A stretch of 64,000 bases of DNA. Origin: Sinorhizobium sp. 8-89. GTDB taxonomy: Bacteria > Pseudomonadota > Alphaproteobacteria > Rhizobiales > Rhizobiaceae. The position numbers and the translations under genes are program-made. Every line of letters begins with the position of its first letter. The first letter of the stretch is position 1. Shown in pieces: positions 45,224 through 54,521 of the stretch. The stretch covers positions 62,001-126,000 of the forward strand of contig NZ_JASKLR010000008.1 of assembly GCF_030124325.1 (NCBI RefSeq), given 5' to 3'. Under the pieces are notes generated by a model. That model made no database searches. It had not been told where the DNA came from and saw only the letters and a list, made by a program, of their open reading frames with translations.

Positions 45224-46380
45224 AGGCCGAACTCCTCGCGGATGGATGCACTGTGTTCGCCGATTCGTGGGGCCGCGCGGTCAACCTGAGCGCGCCGACC
45301 GTTGACCCGCAGCGGCGAACGCGTCGTCAGGATCGACACGTCGTCTTCGCGATTGACGGTTTGCAGCATGTCGAGGACGCGAAAACCGTCGCTCTCAAGC
45401 AATTCGTTCCAGTTGAGCACGCGAGCGCACCAGATGTCGGCCGGTTCGAGCACTGCCAACCAATGGTCAACGGTGTTGTCGCCCATGCGCTCCGCGATCA
45501 GGGTCTTGATCTCATCGCGCGCGGAGAACCAGGAAGACGGGTCGTCGCAATAGGGTGCGAGCTGCGGCATCTCTAGCAGCTGGGCAAGTCTTGAGATCGG
45601 CGTCATTGCGATGGCGAGATAGCCATCCTTGGCGGGATAGACCCCGTAAGGTGCGGATAGGTAAGCATGGGCGCTGCGGAAATCGGAGCGCTTTGGCAGC
45701 CGTCTGCCATCGTTGAGGTGGGTAGTCAGCACCTCGAACTGGAAATCGACCAGGGCTTCGAGCAGGCTCGTTTCAATGAGGCTGCCCTTGCCGGATATGC
45801 CACGGCGGACGAGGGCAGCGAGAATGCCCTGCGCGGCAGCGGCGCCGGCAAGCATGTCGCCAACGGCAAGACCGAAGGGGACCGGCCCTTGCGCTTCGTC
45901 GCCGTTCAGCCACATCACGCCGGAGCGTGCCTGCGCCAGAAGGTCTTGCCCGGGGCGCGTGACCCACGGGCCCTCTTCCCCATAGCCGCTGATCGAAGCG
46001 TAGACGATGCGTGGATTGATCGCCCGAACGGCCTCGTAGTCGAGCCCGAGCCGTTGGATGACACCGGGTCGGAAATTCTGGATCAGGACGTCGGTACTGG
46101 CGAGCAGCGCCTTCAGTGCCGCCACATCCGCTTCGTTCTTGAGATCGATCGCCAAACTCTCCTTGGCACGATTGATCGCGTGGAAAATCGTGGAGTCGCC
46201 ACCGATCTCGGTGTCGCTCAGATAGAGGCGGCGCGAAAGATCTCCGCCATCCGGGCGCTCGATCTTGATGACGCGCGCGCCCAGGTCCATCAGTCTCAGG
46301 GAGCAATAAGGACCGGAGAGAAACTGGCTCATGTCGACGACGACAAGACCGGCAAGTGGCAGTTCGTTTTTCTCGTGCAT
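45220..46380 (-). CDS. CaiB/BaiF-type (family III) CoA transferase
   Basis: A 386-residue family III CoA transferase. Typical features are the N-terminal VVDMSQFLSGPYCSLRLMDLGARVIKIE, then LIQNFRPGV, YASISGYG and the catalytic Asp region in FGLAVGDMLAGAAAAQGILAAL. It moves CoA from a donor acyl-CoA to a carboxylic acid. With the MaoC-type hydratase directly upstream, it suggests activation and hydration or dehydration of an organic acid. The start is nine bases past the MaoC gene. Confidence 0.9.
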   Translation of the reverse strand: MHEKNELPLAGLVVVDMSQFLSGPYCSLRLMDLGARVIKIERPDGGDLSRRLYLSDTEIGGDSTIFHAINRAKESLAIDLKNEADVAALKALLASTDVLIQNFRPGVIQRLGLDYEAVRAINPRIVYASISGYGEEGPWVTRPGQDLLAQARSGVMWLNGDEAQGPVPFGLAVGDMLAGAAAAQGILAALVRRGISGKGSLIETSLLEALVDFQFEVLTTHLNDGRRLPKRSDFRSAHAYLSAPYGVYPAKDGYLAIAMTPISRLAQLLEMPQLAPYCDDPSSWFSARDEIKTLIAERMGDNTVDHWLAVLEPADIWCARVLNWNELLESDGFRVLDMLQTVNREDDVSILTTRSPLRVNGRRAQVDRAAPRIGEHSASIREEFGL

Positions 46381-46388
46381 CGCTATTC

Positions 46389-46940
46389 TTATTTCTCTGT
46401 CTTGCCGACGAAGTCGGCCGGATTCCTATACCTCACCGTCTGCAGGTGCTCGCAGTAGAGCACCAGTTCGCCCTCGTTCTTGAAGACCTGGTAGCTGGCT
46501 CGGGTCAGGCCCAGCTCCTCGTAGCGCGGTGTCTTGTCCATGTTGGTGCGGATCGTGTAGATCGTGTCGCCCAGAAACACCGGCTTGATGAAGCGCAGCT
46601 TGTCGTAGCCATAGGAAAAGGCGTTGACACAGTTCGTGGCGACGAGGCCGAGACCGGCCGAGAAGACGAAGGCGCCAGCCACCAGGCGACGGCCGAAGAT
46701 GCCCTCGCGCTCCGCGAACATCTGATCCTGGACGTAAGGGTGAATGTCGACGACCAGTGTATTGAACAGGTGACTGTCGCTCTCCGAGATCGTCCTGCGC
46801 AACGAACGGATGCGCTGACCGACCGGCCAATCCTCGTAATACCAATTCTCCGCATTCCAGACCGGAAGGGCCGCATGATCCTCCGGCATGTCGGAGGGGC
46901 GCGTCGTGGAGACGCCGACGGTCGGCGCGAATTCATCCAT
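46389..46940 (-). CDS. MaoC-family dehydratase
   Basis: A 183-residue hot-dog-fold protein, likely a mesaconyl/itaconyl-type or (R)-hydroxyacyl-CoA dehydratase. It shows the family run GQRIRSLRRTISESDSHLFN followed by GRRLVAGAFVFSAGLGLVAT, here longer than the MaoC-like protein at 34795. In tandem with a CoA transferase it fits a short acyl-CoA conversion such as mesaconate/citramalate chemistry; this is inferred. It is the first gene of a three-gene leftward unit. Confidence 0.85.
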   Translation of the reverse strand: MDEFAPTVGVSTTRPSDMPEDHAALPVWNAENWYYEDWPVGQRIRSLRRTISESDSHLFNTLVVDIHPYVQDQMFAEREGIFGRRLVAGAFVFSAGLGLVATNCVNAFSYGYDKLRFIKPVFLGDTIYTIRTNMDKTPRYEELGLTRASYQVFKNEGELVLYCEHLQTVRYRNPADFVGKTEK

Positions 46941-47448
46941 GAGGAAGCCCTGTGCCGGTTCGTGCCAGCGTCTGCAGCTGGCGATTCTTGATCGTGCTTA
47001 TCAAACGGGCGCGACTGCGGTCGTTGAGCAATATCTCCTCCTCTATTTTCTTATGTAAAGATCTTGTTCACATATGGAGCTATTTTGCAAGATGCAAATG
47101 GGCGGTCGCTCAGCCTCCAACCAAGCGCACCGACCAATCAACCCCGATCCACGGCGGGATGTCCTGAGCAAACTCGAAACCCCTATCCACTTGCTAGACA
47201 CTGGCGAGATGCTCGAGGGGACGCCGCGCCCAGCGCCCGCGCCAGCAATATAAAGGGCATACCCGGCGCAGGCGCTTCAGCGCCGCAGCCAGTTCATTGT
47301 TTCAATGGCCTAGGCTCTGCTACTGGCGTTATCCACAATCATCCGCTCGCCAGGATCCGGTCTTCGACGTCACGGTCGTGGAAATCCTCAATACGTAGGC
47401 AGCGTGCAGAAAGACCACGGACTGCCGTGCATACTGTCGGACGACGGC
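46941..47448. other. 508-base gap with an IclR-type half-site
   Basis: No gene is recognised. TTTTCTTATGTAAAGA at 47046-47061, about 105 bases before the MaoC start, resembles the IclR-type palindromes at 42172 and 43156, so it probably belongs to the promoter of the leftward unit. Confidence 0.4.
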
Positions 47449-47895
47449 TCAATAGCCGTATCGGGCCATCGTCGCGGCAAAGATTGGGATGAGCGGAAAG
47501 ATGGCGCCCTGCGCGATGATAAAGCCGCGTGTTGCGGCTATTTCCTTGGTCGGGACGGTAAAACCCTCTTCGTCGGCCGACATGCGCCATTTCCGGATTT
47601 GAAGCGTCGGGCGGACGGAGAGGAGTCCGACCGCCACGAAGGCCGCCATCTTTGACCAAAACGCCCAGTTATAAATGTATGCCTCCCATCCCTTGAGGCC
47701 AAAAATGATGCGCCCGATGCCGACGAGGATCACGAGGACGGCGATCGCTCCGTAATATGCATCGATGCGGGAGAGCCGTTTCACGCCCGCTGCAGACAAT
47801 CCGGGGCGTATCATTGCCGCTTCCGTGGCGATGATCGCCGCTAGCAAAAAAATCAGGACGTGGTGGGCGCTGGCAAGAACAAGATCTGTAAACAT
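47449..47895 (-). CDS. DUF2214-family membrane protein
   Basis: About 148 residues with four helices. The phrases LASAHHVLIFLLAAIIATE and GIGRIIFGLKGWEAYIYNWAFW are typical of DUF2214, inner-membrane proteins of unknown function. The ATG at 47895, with GGGG at correct spacing, was preferred to one two codons earlier. It is divergent from a TetR regulator with a palindrome in between, so it is probably the regulator's target. Confidence 0.75.
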   Translation of the reverse strand: MFTDLVLASAHHVLIFLLAAIIATEAAMIRPGLSAAGVKRLSRIDAYYGAIAVLVILVGIGRIIFGLKGWEAYIYNWAFWSKMAAFVAVGLLSVRPTLQIRKWRMSADEEGFTVPTKEIAATRGFIIAQGAIFPLIPIFAATMARYGY

Positions 47896-47984
47896 GGGCA
47901 TTCCCCGATTCAGGTGACGAAGGATCGGCAGCAACGCCTGCGGATCATGCAAGAATTTCGGATAGACAGCCTGATTTTAACGGT

Positions 47985-48007
47985 GTTAAGATAGCGGCGT
48001 TCTTAAC
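47985..48007. promoter_or_regulatory. candidate TetR-family operator
   Basis: GTTAAGA (47985-47991) and TCTTAAC (48001-48007) form a perfect inverted repeat with nine bases between, ending 12 bases before the TetR start codon. A third related TTAAC lies just upstream. The position suits autoregulation and control of the divergent membrane-protein gene. Confidence 0.65.
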
Positions 48008-48019
48008 AGTGTCAAGATT

Positions 48020-48625
48020 ATGATTCAAGTTGTGCCGGAAATGCAGGCTCGGGGATATCATCACGGCGATTTGCGAACCGCGCTGATCGAAGCAGGACTG
48101 GCGCTGCTCGAGCGCGAGGGGCCGGGTGGGGTGAGCTTGCGTGCGGTGGCGCGGCAGGTCGGTGTCAGCCAGGCCGCCCCCTACGCGCATTTTCACGGCA
48201 AGCGCGAACTGATGTCGGCCATCGCCACCGTGGGATTTTCTCGGCTGCGGGATCTGATAGCACCACTCGCATCCGATCCTGCGCGAAGCCTCGGCGAACT
48301 GGGCCTGGCCTATCTCGACTTCGCGACGGCGAATCCGGGTCTTTACAGATTAATGTTCGGTTCCGACGAGCACATAGACATGCGGAACGAGCACCTGTCG
48401 GCGGCCAGTCGCCAAGCACTGGATCTCCTAGCCATGAAAGCCGGCCGGAAGGGGTCGGATGCTATTCGCGATCCCGGCCCGATCGCGGCCTGGTCCTTGG
48501 TGCACGGGCTCGTAATGCTTCTCATGGACGAAAAGCTGCCGTCCGGTTTGGACCAGAGCATGCCAGCAATTCTCCGGCTTCTGGAACCGGGGATCGCCGA
48601 GCACATCCACGAAGGGCAGCCTTAG
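48020..48625 (+). CDS. TetR-family transcription regulator
   Basis: A 201-residue regulator. The N-terminal helix-turn-helix has GVSLRAVARQVGVSQAAPYAHF (about residues 37-58), and the C-terminal part resembles the WHG-type ligand domain (LAYLDFATANPGLYRLMF). It is divergent from the DUF2214 gene. The inducer is unknown. It lies between the CoA-transferase region and the galactoglucan cluster with no link to either. Confidence 0.9.
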   Translation: MIQVVPEMQARGYHHGDLRTALIEAGLALLEREGPGGVSLRAVARQVGVSQAAPYAHFHGKRELMSAIATVGFSRLRDLIAPLASDPARSLGELGLAYLDFATANPGLYRLMFGSDEHIDMRNEHLSAASRQALDLLAMKAGRKGSDAIRDPGPIAAWSLVHGLVMLLMDEKLPSGLDQSMPAILRLLEPGIAEHIHEGQP

Positions 48626-48695
48626 GAGAAGGTAACGTCCGCGACCTACTTCTCCCTGGAAATCGCCGGGCGCGAACTGCCCGTCGCCACCCTGG

Positions 48696-49589
48696 TCAGC
48701 CGTGCTTTGCCTGGACAAGCTGCTCGATGGTGCTTTCGACCGAATGCTGCCAGTCCGGCATGGTCCAGCCGAACGTTGCGGCGAACCTGGCGGTTGCGAG
48801 AGACGAATTGGCGGGACGGCGTGCCCGCGCCGGAAATTCCTCCGTCGCCACGCTTCGAACACGTGACCACGGCCCACCTCGAGCACGACTTACCGAAAGG
48901 ATATGGCGCGCGAAATCCGCCCGGTTGACCTTACCCGTGCCGACGAGGTGATAGACCTCGGGGATTTCATCCTGGCGGGACCGGATCAGGAAGGCGGCCG
49001 TCTTGAGCACTGCGTCCGCGATGTCGAGAGCCGAGGATGGATTTCCCCATTGGTCGGCTACGACTGCAATCTCTTCGCGGTTCTTCGCAAGCTGCAGCAT
49101 GGTCTTTACGAAATTCTTGCCGAAAGGGCTGTAGACCCAGGCCGTACGCAGGATGATGTGGCGGGGATTTGCCGCCGACACGGCCTTTTCTCCGGCAAGC
49201 TTGGAGGCGCCATAGACGTTCAGCGGAGCTGTTGCATCGTCTTCCGCGTAGTTGCCCTCCTTGAACCCGTCGAAGACGTAGTCTGTCGAAAGGTGGATAA
49301 CCGGAACCCCGAGGCGGGCTGCCGCTTCGGCGACGGCGCCAGCCCCGACTGCATTGACCGCGAAAGCCAGATCCGGCTCGTCTTCGGCTTGGTCGACCGC
49401 GGTGTAGGCAGCGGCGGAAACGACAAGATCGGGGCGATGACGCTCGAGCGCCGGCAAGATCGTCTCCGGGCGCGCCAGCTCGAGGTGCGGCCGCCCGACC
49501 GCAACCACGTCGAGATCCGGCCGCCCGCGCGCCCTTTCCGCGAGGCTGAGCGCCACCTGCCCGGTGCAACCTGTCACGACGATCCTCAT
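48696..49589 (-). CDS. wgaJ: dTDP-4-dehydrorhamnose reductase
   Basis: A 297-residue RfbD/RmlD-type reductase, last step of dTDP-L-rhamnose synthesis. The Rossmann start MRIVVTGCTGQVALSLAE, the STDYVFDG motif and the YGASKLAGEKAV catalytic Tyr-Lys pair are clear. It corresponds to wgaJ (expA10) at the end of the S. meliloti galactoglucan wga operon. The start overlaps the stop of wgaI (ATGA). The frame upstream to 49661 is antisense-like and was ignored. Confidence 0.92.
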   Translation of the reverse strand: MRIVVTGCTGQVALSLAERARGRPDLDVVAVGRPHLELARPETILPALERHRPDLVVSAAAYTAVDQAEDEPDLAFAVNAVGAGAVAEAAARLGVPVIHLSTDYVFDGFKEGNYAEDDATAPLNVYGASKLAGEKAVSAANPRHIILRTAWVYSPFGKNFVKTMLQLAKNREEIAVVADQWGNPSSALDIADAVLKTAAFLIRSRQDEIPEVYHLVGTGKVNRADFARHILSVSRARGGPWSRVRSVATEEFPARARRPANSSLATARFAATFGWTMPDWQHSVESTIEQLVQAKHG

Positions 49590-50656
49590 GTGACGCTCCG
49601 AAGTCGTCCTCCAAGGCGAGCGCCCGAATAACGTTCTTGCCGTATCGGCTCCCACCACCAACTGTTATCGAGGTACCAATCGATCGTGTCGCTCAGACCC
49701 GCCTCAAACCCCCGCTTCGGTCTCCAGCCAAGCTCTCGCTCAACCTTCGAGGGATCGATCGCGTAGCGTCGGTCGTGGCCCGGCCGGTCGGCGACAAGGG
49801 TGATGAGATCCCGATGGCTCTTGCCGCCCTTGCGCGGTCGGCGAATGTCGAGGAGATCGCAAATGCTCTCCATCACCGACAGATTATTACGTTCGGCCCG
49901 GGCACCGATGTTGTAGCTCTCCCCTGGCCTTCCCTGCCTTATGACAAGCTCCAGCGCGCGTGCATGGTCGTCGACATGGAGCCAATCTCGCACGTTCGCT
50001 CCCGATCCGTAAAGCGGCAGCGGCTTGTTCTCGACCGCATTGATGATGGTGAGCGGGATCAGCTTCTCGGGAAAATGAAACGGGCCGTAATTGTTGGAGC
50101 AATTCGAGAGCACCACAGGCAGTCCATAGGTCTGGTGCCAGGCGCGGACGAAATGATCGGCGGCCGCCTTCGACGCCGCATAGGGCGACGACGGCGAATA
50201 GCGTGACTCCTCGGCGAATACTCCGCCACCGAAGGGAAGATCGCCGAATACCTCGTCGGTCGAGACATGGTGGAAGCGAAACCGCTCGCGCGCTTCTCCC
50301 CCCAATTCGCACCAATAGGTCAGCGCGGCAGAGAGCAGGCGGACCGTGCCGAGGACGTTCGTCTCGGCAAAAACATTCGGCCCCTCGATCGAGCGATCGA
50401 CATGGCTCTCGGCCGCAAGGTGCATCACCGCATCGACGCGCTCGCGGCGCATGATGTCCAGCAGCGCGCCCTCGTTGCAGATATCAAGCCGATAGAATGT
50501 GTAGTTCGGCCGCCCCTCGACTGCCCGCAAGGAAGCAAGATTGCCGGCATAGGTCAGCTTGTCGACATTGACGACGCGCGTCGCGCCGCTCGCTACCAGG
50601 TGCCGGCAGACCGCAGAACCGATGAAGCCCGCGCCGCCCGTGACCAGAACCCGCAT
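49586..50656 (-). CDS. wgaI: dTDP-glucose 4,6-dehydratase
   Basis: A 356-residue RfbB/RmlB-type dehydratase. The features are TGGAGFIGS (NAD binding), STDEVFGDL (catalytic Thr-Asp-Glu region), YAASKAAADH (Tyr-Lys), and the SNNYGPFHFPEKLIPL block typical of dTDP-glucose dehydratases. The ATG at 50656 is chosen over the one three codons earlier because GGGAG lies at a better distance. It corresponds to wgaI (expA9). It acts after the wgaG product and before wgaH. Confidence 0.94.
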   Translation of the reverse strand: MRVLVTGGAGFIGSAVCRHLVASGATRVVNVDKLTYAGNLASLRAVEGRPNYTFYRLDICNEGALLDIMRRERVDAVMHLAAESHVDRSIEGPNVFAETNVLGTVRLLSAALTYWCELGGEARERFRFHHVSTDEVFGDLPFGGGVFAEESRYSPSSPYAASKAAADHFVRAWHQTYGLPVVLSNCSNNYGPFHFPEKLIPLTIINAVENKPLPLYGSGANVRDWLHVDDHARALELVIRQGRPGESYNIGARAERNNLSVMESICDLLDIRRPRKGGKSHRDLITLVADRPGHDRRYAIDPSKVERELGWRPKRGFEAGLSDTIDWYLDNSWWWEPIRQERYSGARLGGRLRSVT

Positions 50657-50669
50657 CGCCGCCATCTCC

Positions 50670-51230
50670 CTACGCGAACTGAAAAGAGGCGGAGTCGACC
50701 AACAGCGGCGCGTTCCGGTCCTTCGCGGAGAGCCGCAAGTGGTCGGTATCCACGGGCCACGCGATCCCGATTTGAGGATCATCAAAGCGGATCGCTCGCT
50801 CGTGCTCCGCGGAATAGTGCTCACTCACCTTGTAAATGACCTCCGTCTCCGGCTCGAGGGTGACAAAGCCGTGGGCAAAGCCCACAGGCACCAGAATCTG
50901 GTTCCACGCCTTGGCGGAGAGTTCGAGCCCGACCCAGCGGGCGAATGTCGGCGACCCTTTGCGGATATCCACGGCGACGTCGAACACCCGCCCCCGAACG
51001 ACCCGGACGAGCTTGGCCTGTGCACGGGGCGGAAGTTGGTAATGCAGGCCGCGGAGCGTTCCCGCCGCGACCGAATGGGAGTGGTTGTCCTGCACGAAGG
51101 TCAGATCGATGCCGTGCGCAGCAAGCGTCGAGGCATTATAGGTCTCCGAAAAGAAACCACGCTCATCGCCAAGTCTGCCTGGCACGATTTCGAGGACGCC
51201 GTCGAGGCCGAGGGGGCGTAACTCAAGCAT
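50670..51230 (-). CDS. wgaH: dTDP-4-dehydrorhamnose 3,5-epimerase
   Basis: A 186-residue RfbC/RmlC-type cupin. [31 protein letters not shown] (with the catalytic His) and [23 protein letters not shown] are diagnostic. The ATG at 51230 follows GGGAG; a TTG two codons earlier is also possible. It overlaps the end of wgaG by eight bases and corresponds to wgaH (expA8). Confidence 0.93.
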   Translation of the reverse strand: MLELRPLGLDGVLEIVPGRLGDERGFFSETYNASTLAAHGIDLTFVQDNHSHSVAAGTLRGLHYQLPPRAQAKLVRVVRGRVFDVAVDIRKGSPTFARWVGLELSAKAWNQILVPVGFAHGFVTLEPETEVIYKVSEHYSAEHERAIRFDDPQIGIAWPVDTDHLRLSAKDRNAPLLVDSASFQFA

Positions 51231-52104
51231 CTGCAAGCTCCCTTATCCGTCGCTGGAGATAGGTCGTATAGTCGTTCTTTCCGAGCAGATCGGCACGCGC
51301 CAGCACCTGGTCAGCCGAAACATAGCCGAGTTCGAAGGCGATCTCTTCCGGGCACATGATCTTGATGCCCTGGCGGTGTTCGATGGTGCGCACGAAGGAA
51401 GCCGCATCGTGCAGGCTGTCGTGGGTGCCAGTGTCGAGCCAGGCGAAGCCCCGACCGAGACGGCAGACATGAAGATCGCCTCGAGCTAGATAGGCGCGGT
51501 TTACGTCGGTGATCTCCAGTTCGCCGCGCGCAGACGGTCTGATCGAGGCGGCGATGTCGATCACATCGTTACTGTAGAAATAGAGGCCGGTGACGGCCCA
51601 GCTCGACCGCGGCCGCTTCGGTTTCTCCTCGATCGTTTCGGCAAGCCCGCTCTCGCCGCTGAAGCTCACCACCCCGTAACGCTCGGGGTCATCGACGCGA
51701 TAGGCGAACACCGTGGCGCCGGTCTTGCGGGCCGCGGCTTCCCGGCAGAGTTCAGGCAGGCCCGCGCCGTAGAAGATATTGTCTCCGAGGATCAGGGCGA
51801 CGGCACCGTCCCCGATGAAATCCCGGCCGATGATGAAGGCCTCCGCGAGCCCGTTCGGCTCCGCCTGTTCGGCATAGGAAATCGATAGGCCGAAGCCGCT
51901 GCCATCGCCGAGCAAACCTTCGAACAGGGGCCTGTCCCTGGGCATGGTGATCACCAGGATGTCGCGAATTCCAGCCAGCATGAGCATGCCAAGCGAGTAG
52001 TAGATCATCGGCTTGTCGTGGACGGGAAGCAACTGCTTCGAGACCGAGATCGTCACCGGGTAAAGCCTGGTTCCTCTGCCGCCCGCAAGGATGATGCCCT
52101 TCAT
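51223..52104 (-). CDS. wgaG: glucose-1-phosphate thymidylyltransferase
   Basis: A 293-residue RfbA/RmlA-type nucleotidyltransferase, first step from glucose-1-phosphate and dTTP to dTDP-glucose. The nucleotide-binding [39 protein letters not shown] and [20 protein letters not shown] segments are all present. It corresponds to wgaG (expA7). The ATG at 52104 starts directly at the catalytic core. Confidence 0.95.
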   Translation of the reverse strand: MKGIILAGGRGTRLYPVTISVSKQLLPVHDKPMIYYSLGMLMLAGIRDILVITMPRDRPLFEGLLGDGSGFGLSISYAEQAEPNGLAEAFIIGRDFIGDGAVALILGDNIFYGAGLPELCREAAARKTGATVFAYRVDDPERYGVVSFSGESGLAETIEEKPKRPRSSWAVTGLYFYSNDVIDIAASIRPSARGELEITDVNRAYLARGDLHVCRLGRGFAWLDTGTHDSLHDAASFVRTIEHRQGIKIMCPEEIAFELGYVSADQVLARADLLGKNDYTTYLQRRIRELADA

Positions 52105-52174
52105 GCGGTCTCTCCGGTAAAGTTCGCGCATCCAGGTGAACGCCGCCCGCGGGCCCGACCTTTTTGTGTCACGG

Positions 52175-53329
52175 TCATCTTGCGCTCGCGCCCCCTCTTT
52201 CGGCCGGTCTGATCGCCGCGGCGCCGGCGGGACTGAGCTTGCCGCAGCGCCAGAGGCTGTAGGAAGGCTCCGTGTCCCAATCGTAGTAGAAAGCCGCCGT
52301 CAGCCGCCCTGCCTCCATCAATTCGCCAAAGGCCGCGCGCACGGCGCCGATCGCACTTTCCCGTCGCCGATCATCGATCGGGCAGGAACGTGCCTTGTTG
52401 GCAATCCCCCATTCCGTGACCCAGCAGGGCTTGCCCAGGGCGGAAGTTAGGCAGAAATCGAGGAGGCTCGTCACCCGGGCGTTCAGCGCCGCCGGTGCGA
52501 TCCGGCCCGGATAGATGTGAATGCCATAGGCATCCACAAGGCCGTCGATCCCCCGATCACGAAGAAGCGTTATGACTTCGCGCGGGTCGAGCCGCTCCAT
52601 CCCGCGCCTATCCGCCTCCTGGGCAGCCATGTCGGAGAGACCAGCGCTGATGACTGCCGCATCGCGGCTATGCAGCGTTGCGCGCACTTCTTCACGGCTG
52701 ATCTCCACGGCCTGAACATAGACATCGAGGCCTCGTTCGAACGCGGCTCGGTCCTTGAGATCGGCAACGGTGCGCGGGGTTCGACCGCTCGGCTCCCGAT
52801 AGACGAGAAGATCGCCATTATAGGCGGCGTAGTTGATCTCGTTTCCGGGCTCGATCGCCTCAAGGCGAATACCCAGCGCATCGATACGCTGAAGCGCCGC
52901 GCGCAGTTCCTTGCGGTACTGGTCCAGGTCGAGATCGGATAGCCGGTGGACATCCCAAATCCGACCGAAGCCGGTTCGCGGACGGGCGCTCTCGGCATAG
53001 AAGCTCTTGTTCGAAAGCTGGATCTCGAGAAGGATGCTGAGGCCGAGCCTGCTGGCGATCGCCAGCGCCTCGATGCTCTTGTCTACCGGCCGCGATAGCG
53101 ACAGGCGAACGTTGGTCGCGCCGCTCGCTGCGATCTCCTCCAATATCCTTTCCTGCTCGCTGCGGGTCAGCCAGGCAAGATTAAGCCGGTTGACACCAAC
53201 GCGAACCGTTGATGTCTGCATGGCATAGGCGGTCGTCAGCTCCGCAAACGGCGCGAGTGCAAGCAGCGCAGCAAAAGGCAGCGCCGCGCCTGAACCTGCC
53301 ACTCTTTGCTTGAGCCTAGAGACCGACAT
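52175..53329 (-). CDS. wgaF: exported glycoside-hydrolase-like protein of the galactoglucan cluster
   Basis: A 384-residue protein with a signal-type N-terminus (about residues 1-37, ending TTAYA) and a TIM-barrel glycosidase pattern. [10 protein letters not shown] looks like the acid/base Glu strand and [12 protein letters not shown] like the nucleophile Glu strand of clan GH-A enzymes, with [11 protein letters not shown] before it. It corresponds in position to wgaF (expA6). A periplasmic glycosidase-like protein in a polysaccharide operon could trim or clear misdirected polymer. The start overlaps the preceding gene by 14 bases. Confidence 0.75.
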   Translation of the reverse strand: MSVSRLKQRVAGSGAALPFAALLALAPFAELTTAYAMQTSTVRVGVNRLNLAWLTRSEQERILEEIAASGATNVRLSLSRPVDKSIEALAIASRLGLSILLEIQLSNKSFYAESARPRTGFGRIWDVHRLSDLDLDQYRKELRAALQRIDALGIRLEAIEPGNEINYAAYNGDLLVYREPSGRTPRTVADLKDRAAFERGLDVYVQAVEISREEVRATLHSRDAAVISAGLSDMAAQEADRRGMERLDPREVITLLRDRGIDGLVDAYGIHIYPGRIAPAALNARVTSLLDFCLTSALGKPCWVTEWGIANKARSCPIDDRRRESAIGAVRAAFGELMEAGRLTAAFYYDWDTEPSYSLWRCGKLSPAGAAAIRPAERGGASAR

Positions 53330-54488
53330 GCGCGAGAGCGCTGCGGAAATTGGTCTCGCAGGCCGAGTAGCGGTCGATGACCGCCTGCGAGTCGATCTTG
53401 GACAGGAAATTCGCGAGATAGGCCCTCCGGTCCGTCTCACGGTTCCAGATCGCCGCCTCCATATAGGGGAAACCGATGAACTCCAGCATCTCGCGCATGC
53501 GGTCGTCGACGGCGATCATCAGAGCGGGCACGCCCGCCTGCATGCCGATGATGCAGCCGTGGAAGCGGCGACCGAAGCAGAGATCCCGCGAGGAAATCCA
53601 GCTTCGCCACTGGTTGGTATCGAAGAACACCAGGAGCTCGTGCTTTCTTTGCCACTTTTCGGAATGCTTGTATTCGGTTTGCCCGGTGATCCGCCCGCTT
53701 GCCCTGTCATAGACCGGGACGTCGTCGTCGCCCGGCAGGGCAAGATTGTAGGCAACCACCTCGTCCTGGATGACGTAGCTTGCGACGCTGTCGGGCTTGA
53801 GCAGCGCATGGGCATCCACGATCGTATCGGCGACGCTCCCGAGATAACCTCCGAAGGCGATCTTCTGGGCTGCGGCCAGTTCCGGATTGGCGAGAGAGGC
53901 GAGTGAGCGTTTCATCTCGCTGGGCGCAAAGAAAAGCGACGGGCAGCCCGTGGGCTTCACGAACTTCATGCCTTGTTCTCTTAAGAATTCGGCCGTGAAG
54001 TAGCCACGTGTGAGAAAGAAGCTTTCCTTCTTCTTGAGCACTTCCAGGAACTTGAGAGTGCCGGCCGGCAGTTTTTCCTTGAGCCCCTCCCTGCGCTGGA
54101 TGCCGATACCCATGACCACCACAGGCATCTTCAGCTTGTCGAACACCTCCGCCTCGAGATCGGCGGAGTAGCCGGGCCGCAAGAGATTGGCCGAGGCGAA
54201 CACGCAGATATCGAATTCCCGGTTGAGATGCTCGTAGATGTCGCCGGAGTCGCGGCTGTTGGCGAGATGCCAGAAGGGCACATAGGTAACGTCATGTCTG
54301 CGCAGGCTGTGGGCGGCGCCCTCGCCGATCAGGTAGTTGCCGGTGTTGGCGATTTTCCGCACCTGGTCGATCAGGTCCTTCTTGGTCCTGACCTCGTCGA
54401 AATAGGGCCTGTGACGAACCTCCGCCCCGGATACGCCGGCAACGGTTCGCTGCAGATAGGAAGGTATTCCGGTAAGCAAGATACGCAT
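53316..54488 (-). CDS. wgaE: polysaccharide pyruvyltransferase-family protein
   Basis: A 390-residue protein of the polysaccharide pyruvyltransferase (WcaK/CsaB) family. Features include GNYLIGEGAAHSL near the start, VVVMGIGIQRR in the middle and FGRRFHGCIIGMQAGVPALM near the end, a region typical of these enzymes. Galactoglucan carries 4,6-pyruvyl groups on galactose, so this gene or its neighbour probably adds them from phosphoenolpyruvate. It is a paralogue of the next gene upstream. It corresponds to wgaE (expA5). Confidence 0.8.
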   Translation of the reverse strand: MRILLTGIPSYLQRTVAGVSGAEVRHRPYFDEVRTKKDLIDQVRKIANTGNYLIGEGAAHSLRRHDVTYVPFWHLANSRDSGDIYEHLNREFDICVFASANLLRPGYSADLEAEVFDKLKMPVVVMGIGIQRREGLKEKLPAGTLKFLEVLKKKESFFLTRGYFTAEFLREQGMKFVKPTGCPSLFFAPSEMKRSLASLANPELAAAQKIAFGGYLGSVADTIVDAHALLKPDSVASYVIQDEVVAYNLALPGDDDVPVYDRASGRITGQTEYKHSEKWQRKHELLVFFDTNQWRSWISSRDLCFGRRFHGCIIGMQAGVPALMIAVDDRMREMLEFIGFPYMEAAIWNRETDRRAYLANFLSKIDSQAVIDRYSACETNFRSALAHVGL

Positions 54489-54521
54489 CGATACACCTGA
54501 GTTTTAGTTTCTTGCGAACAG

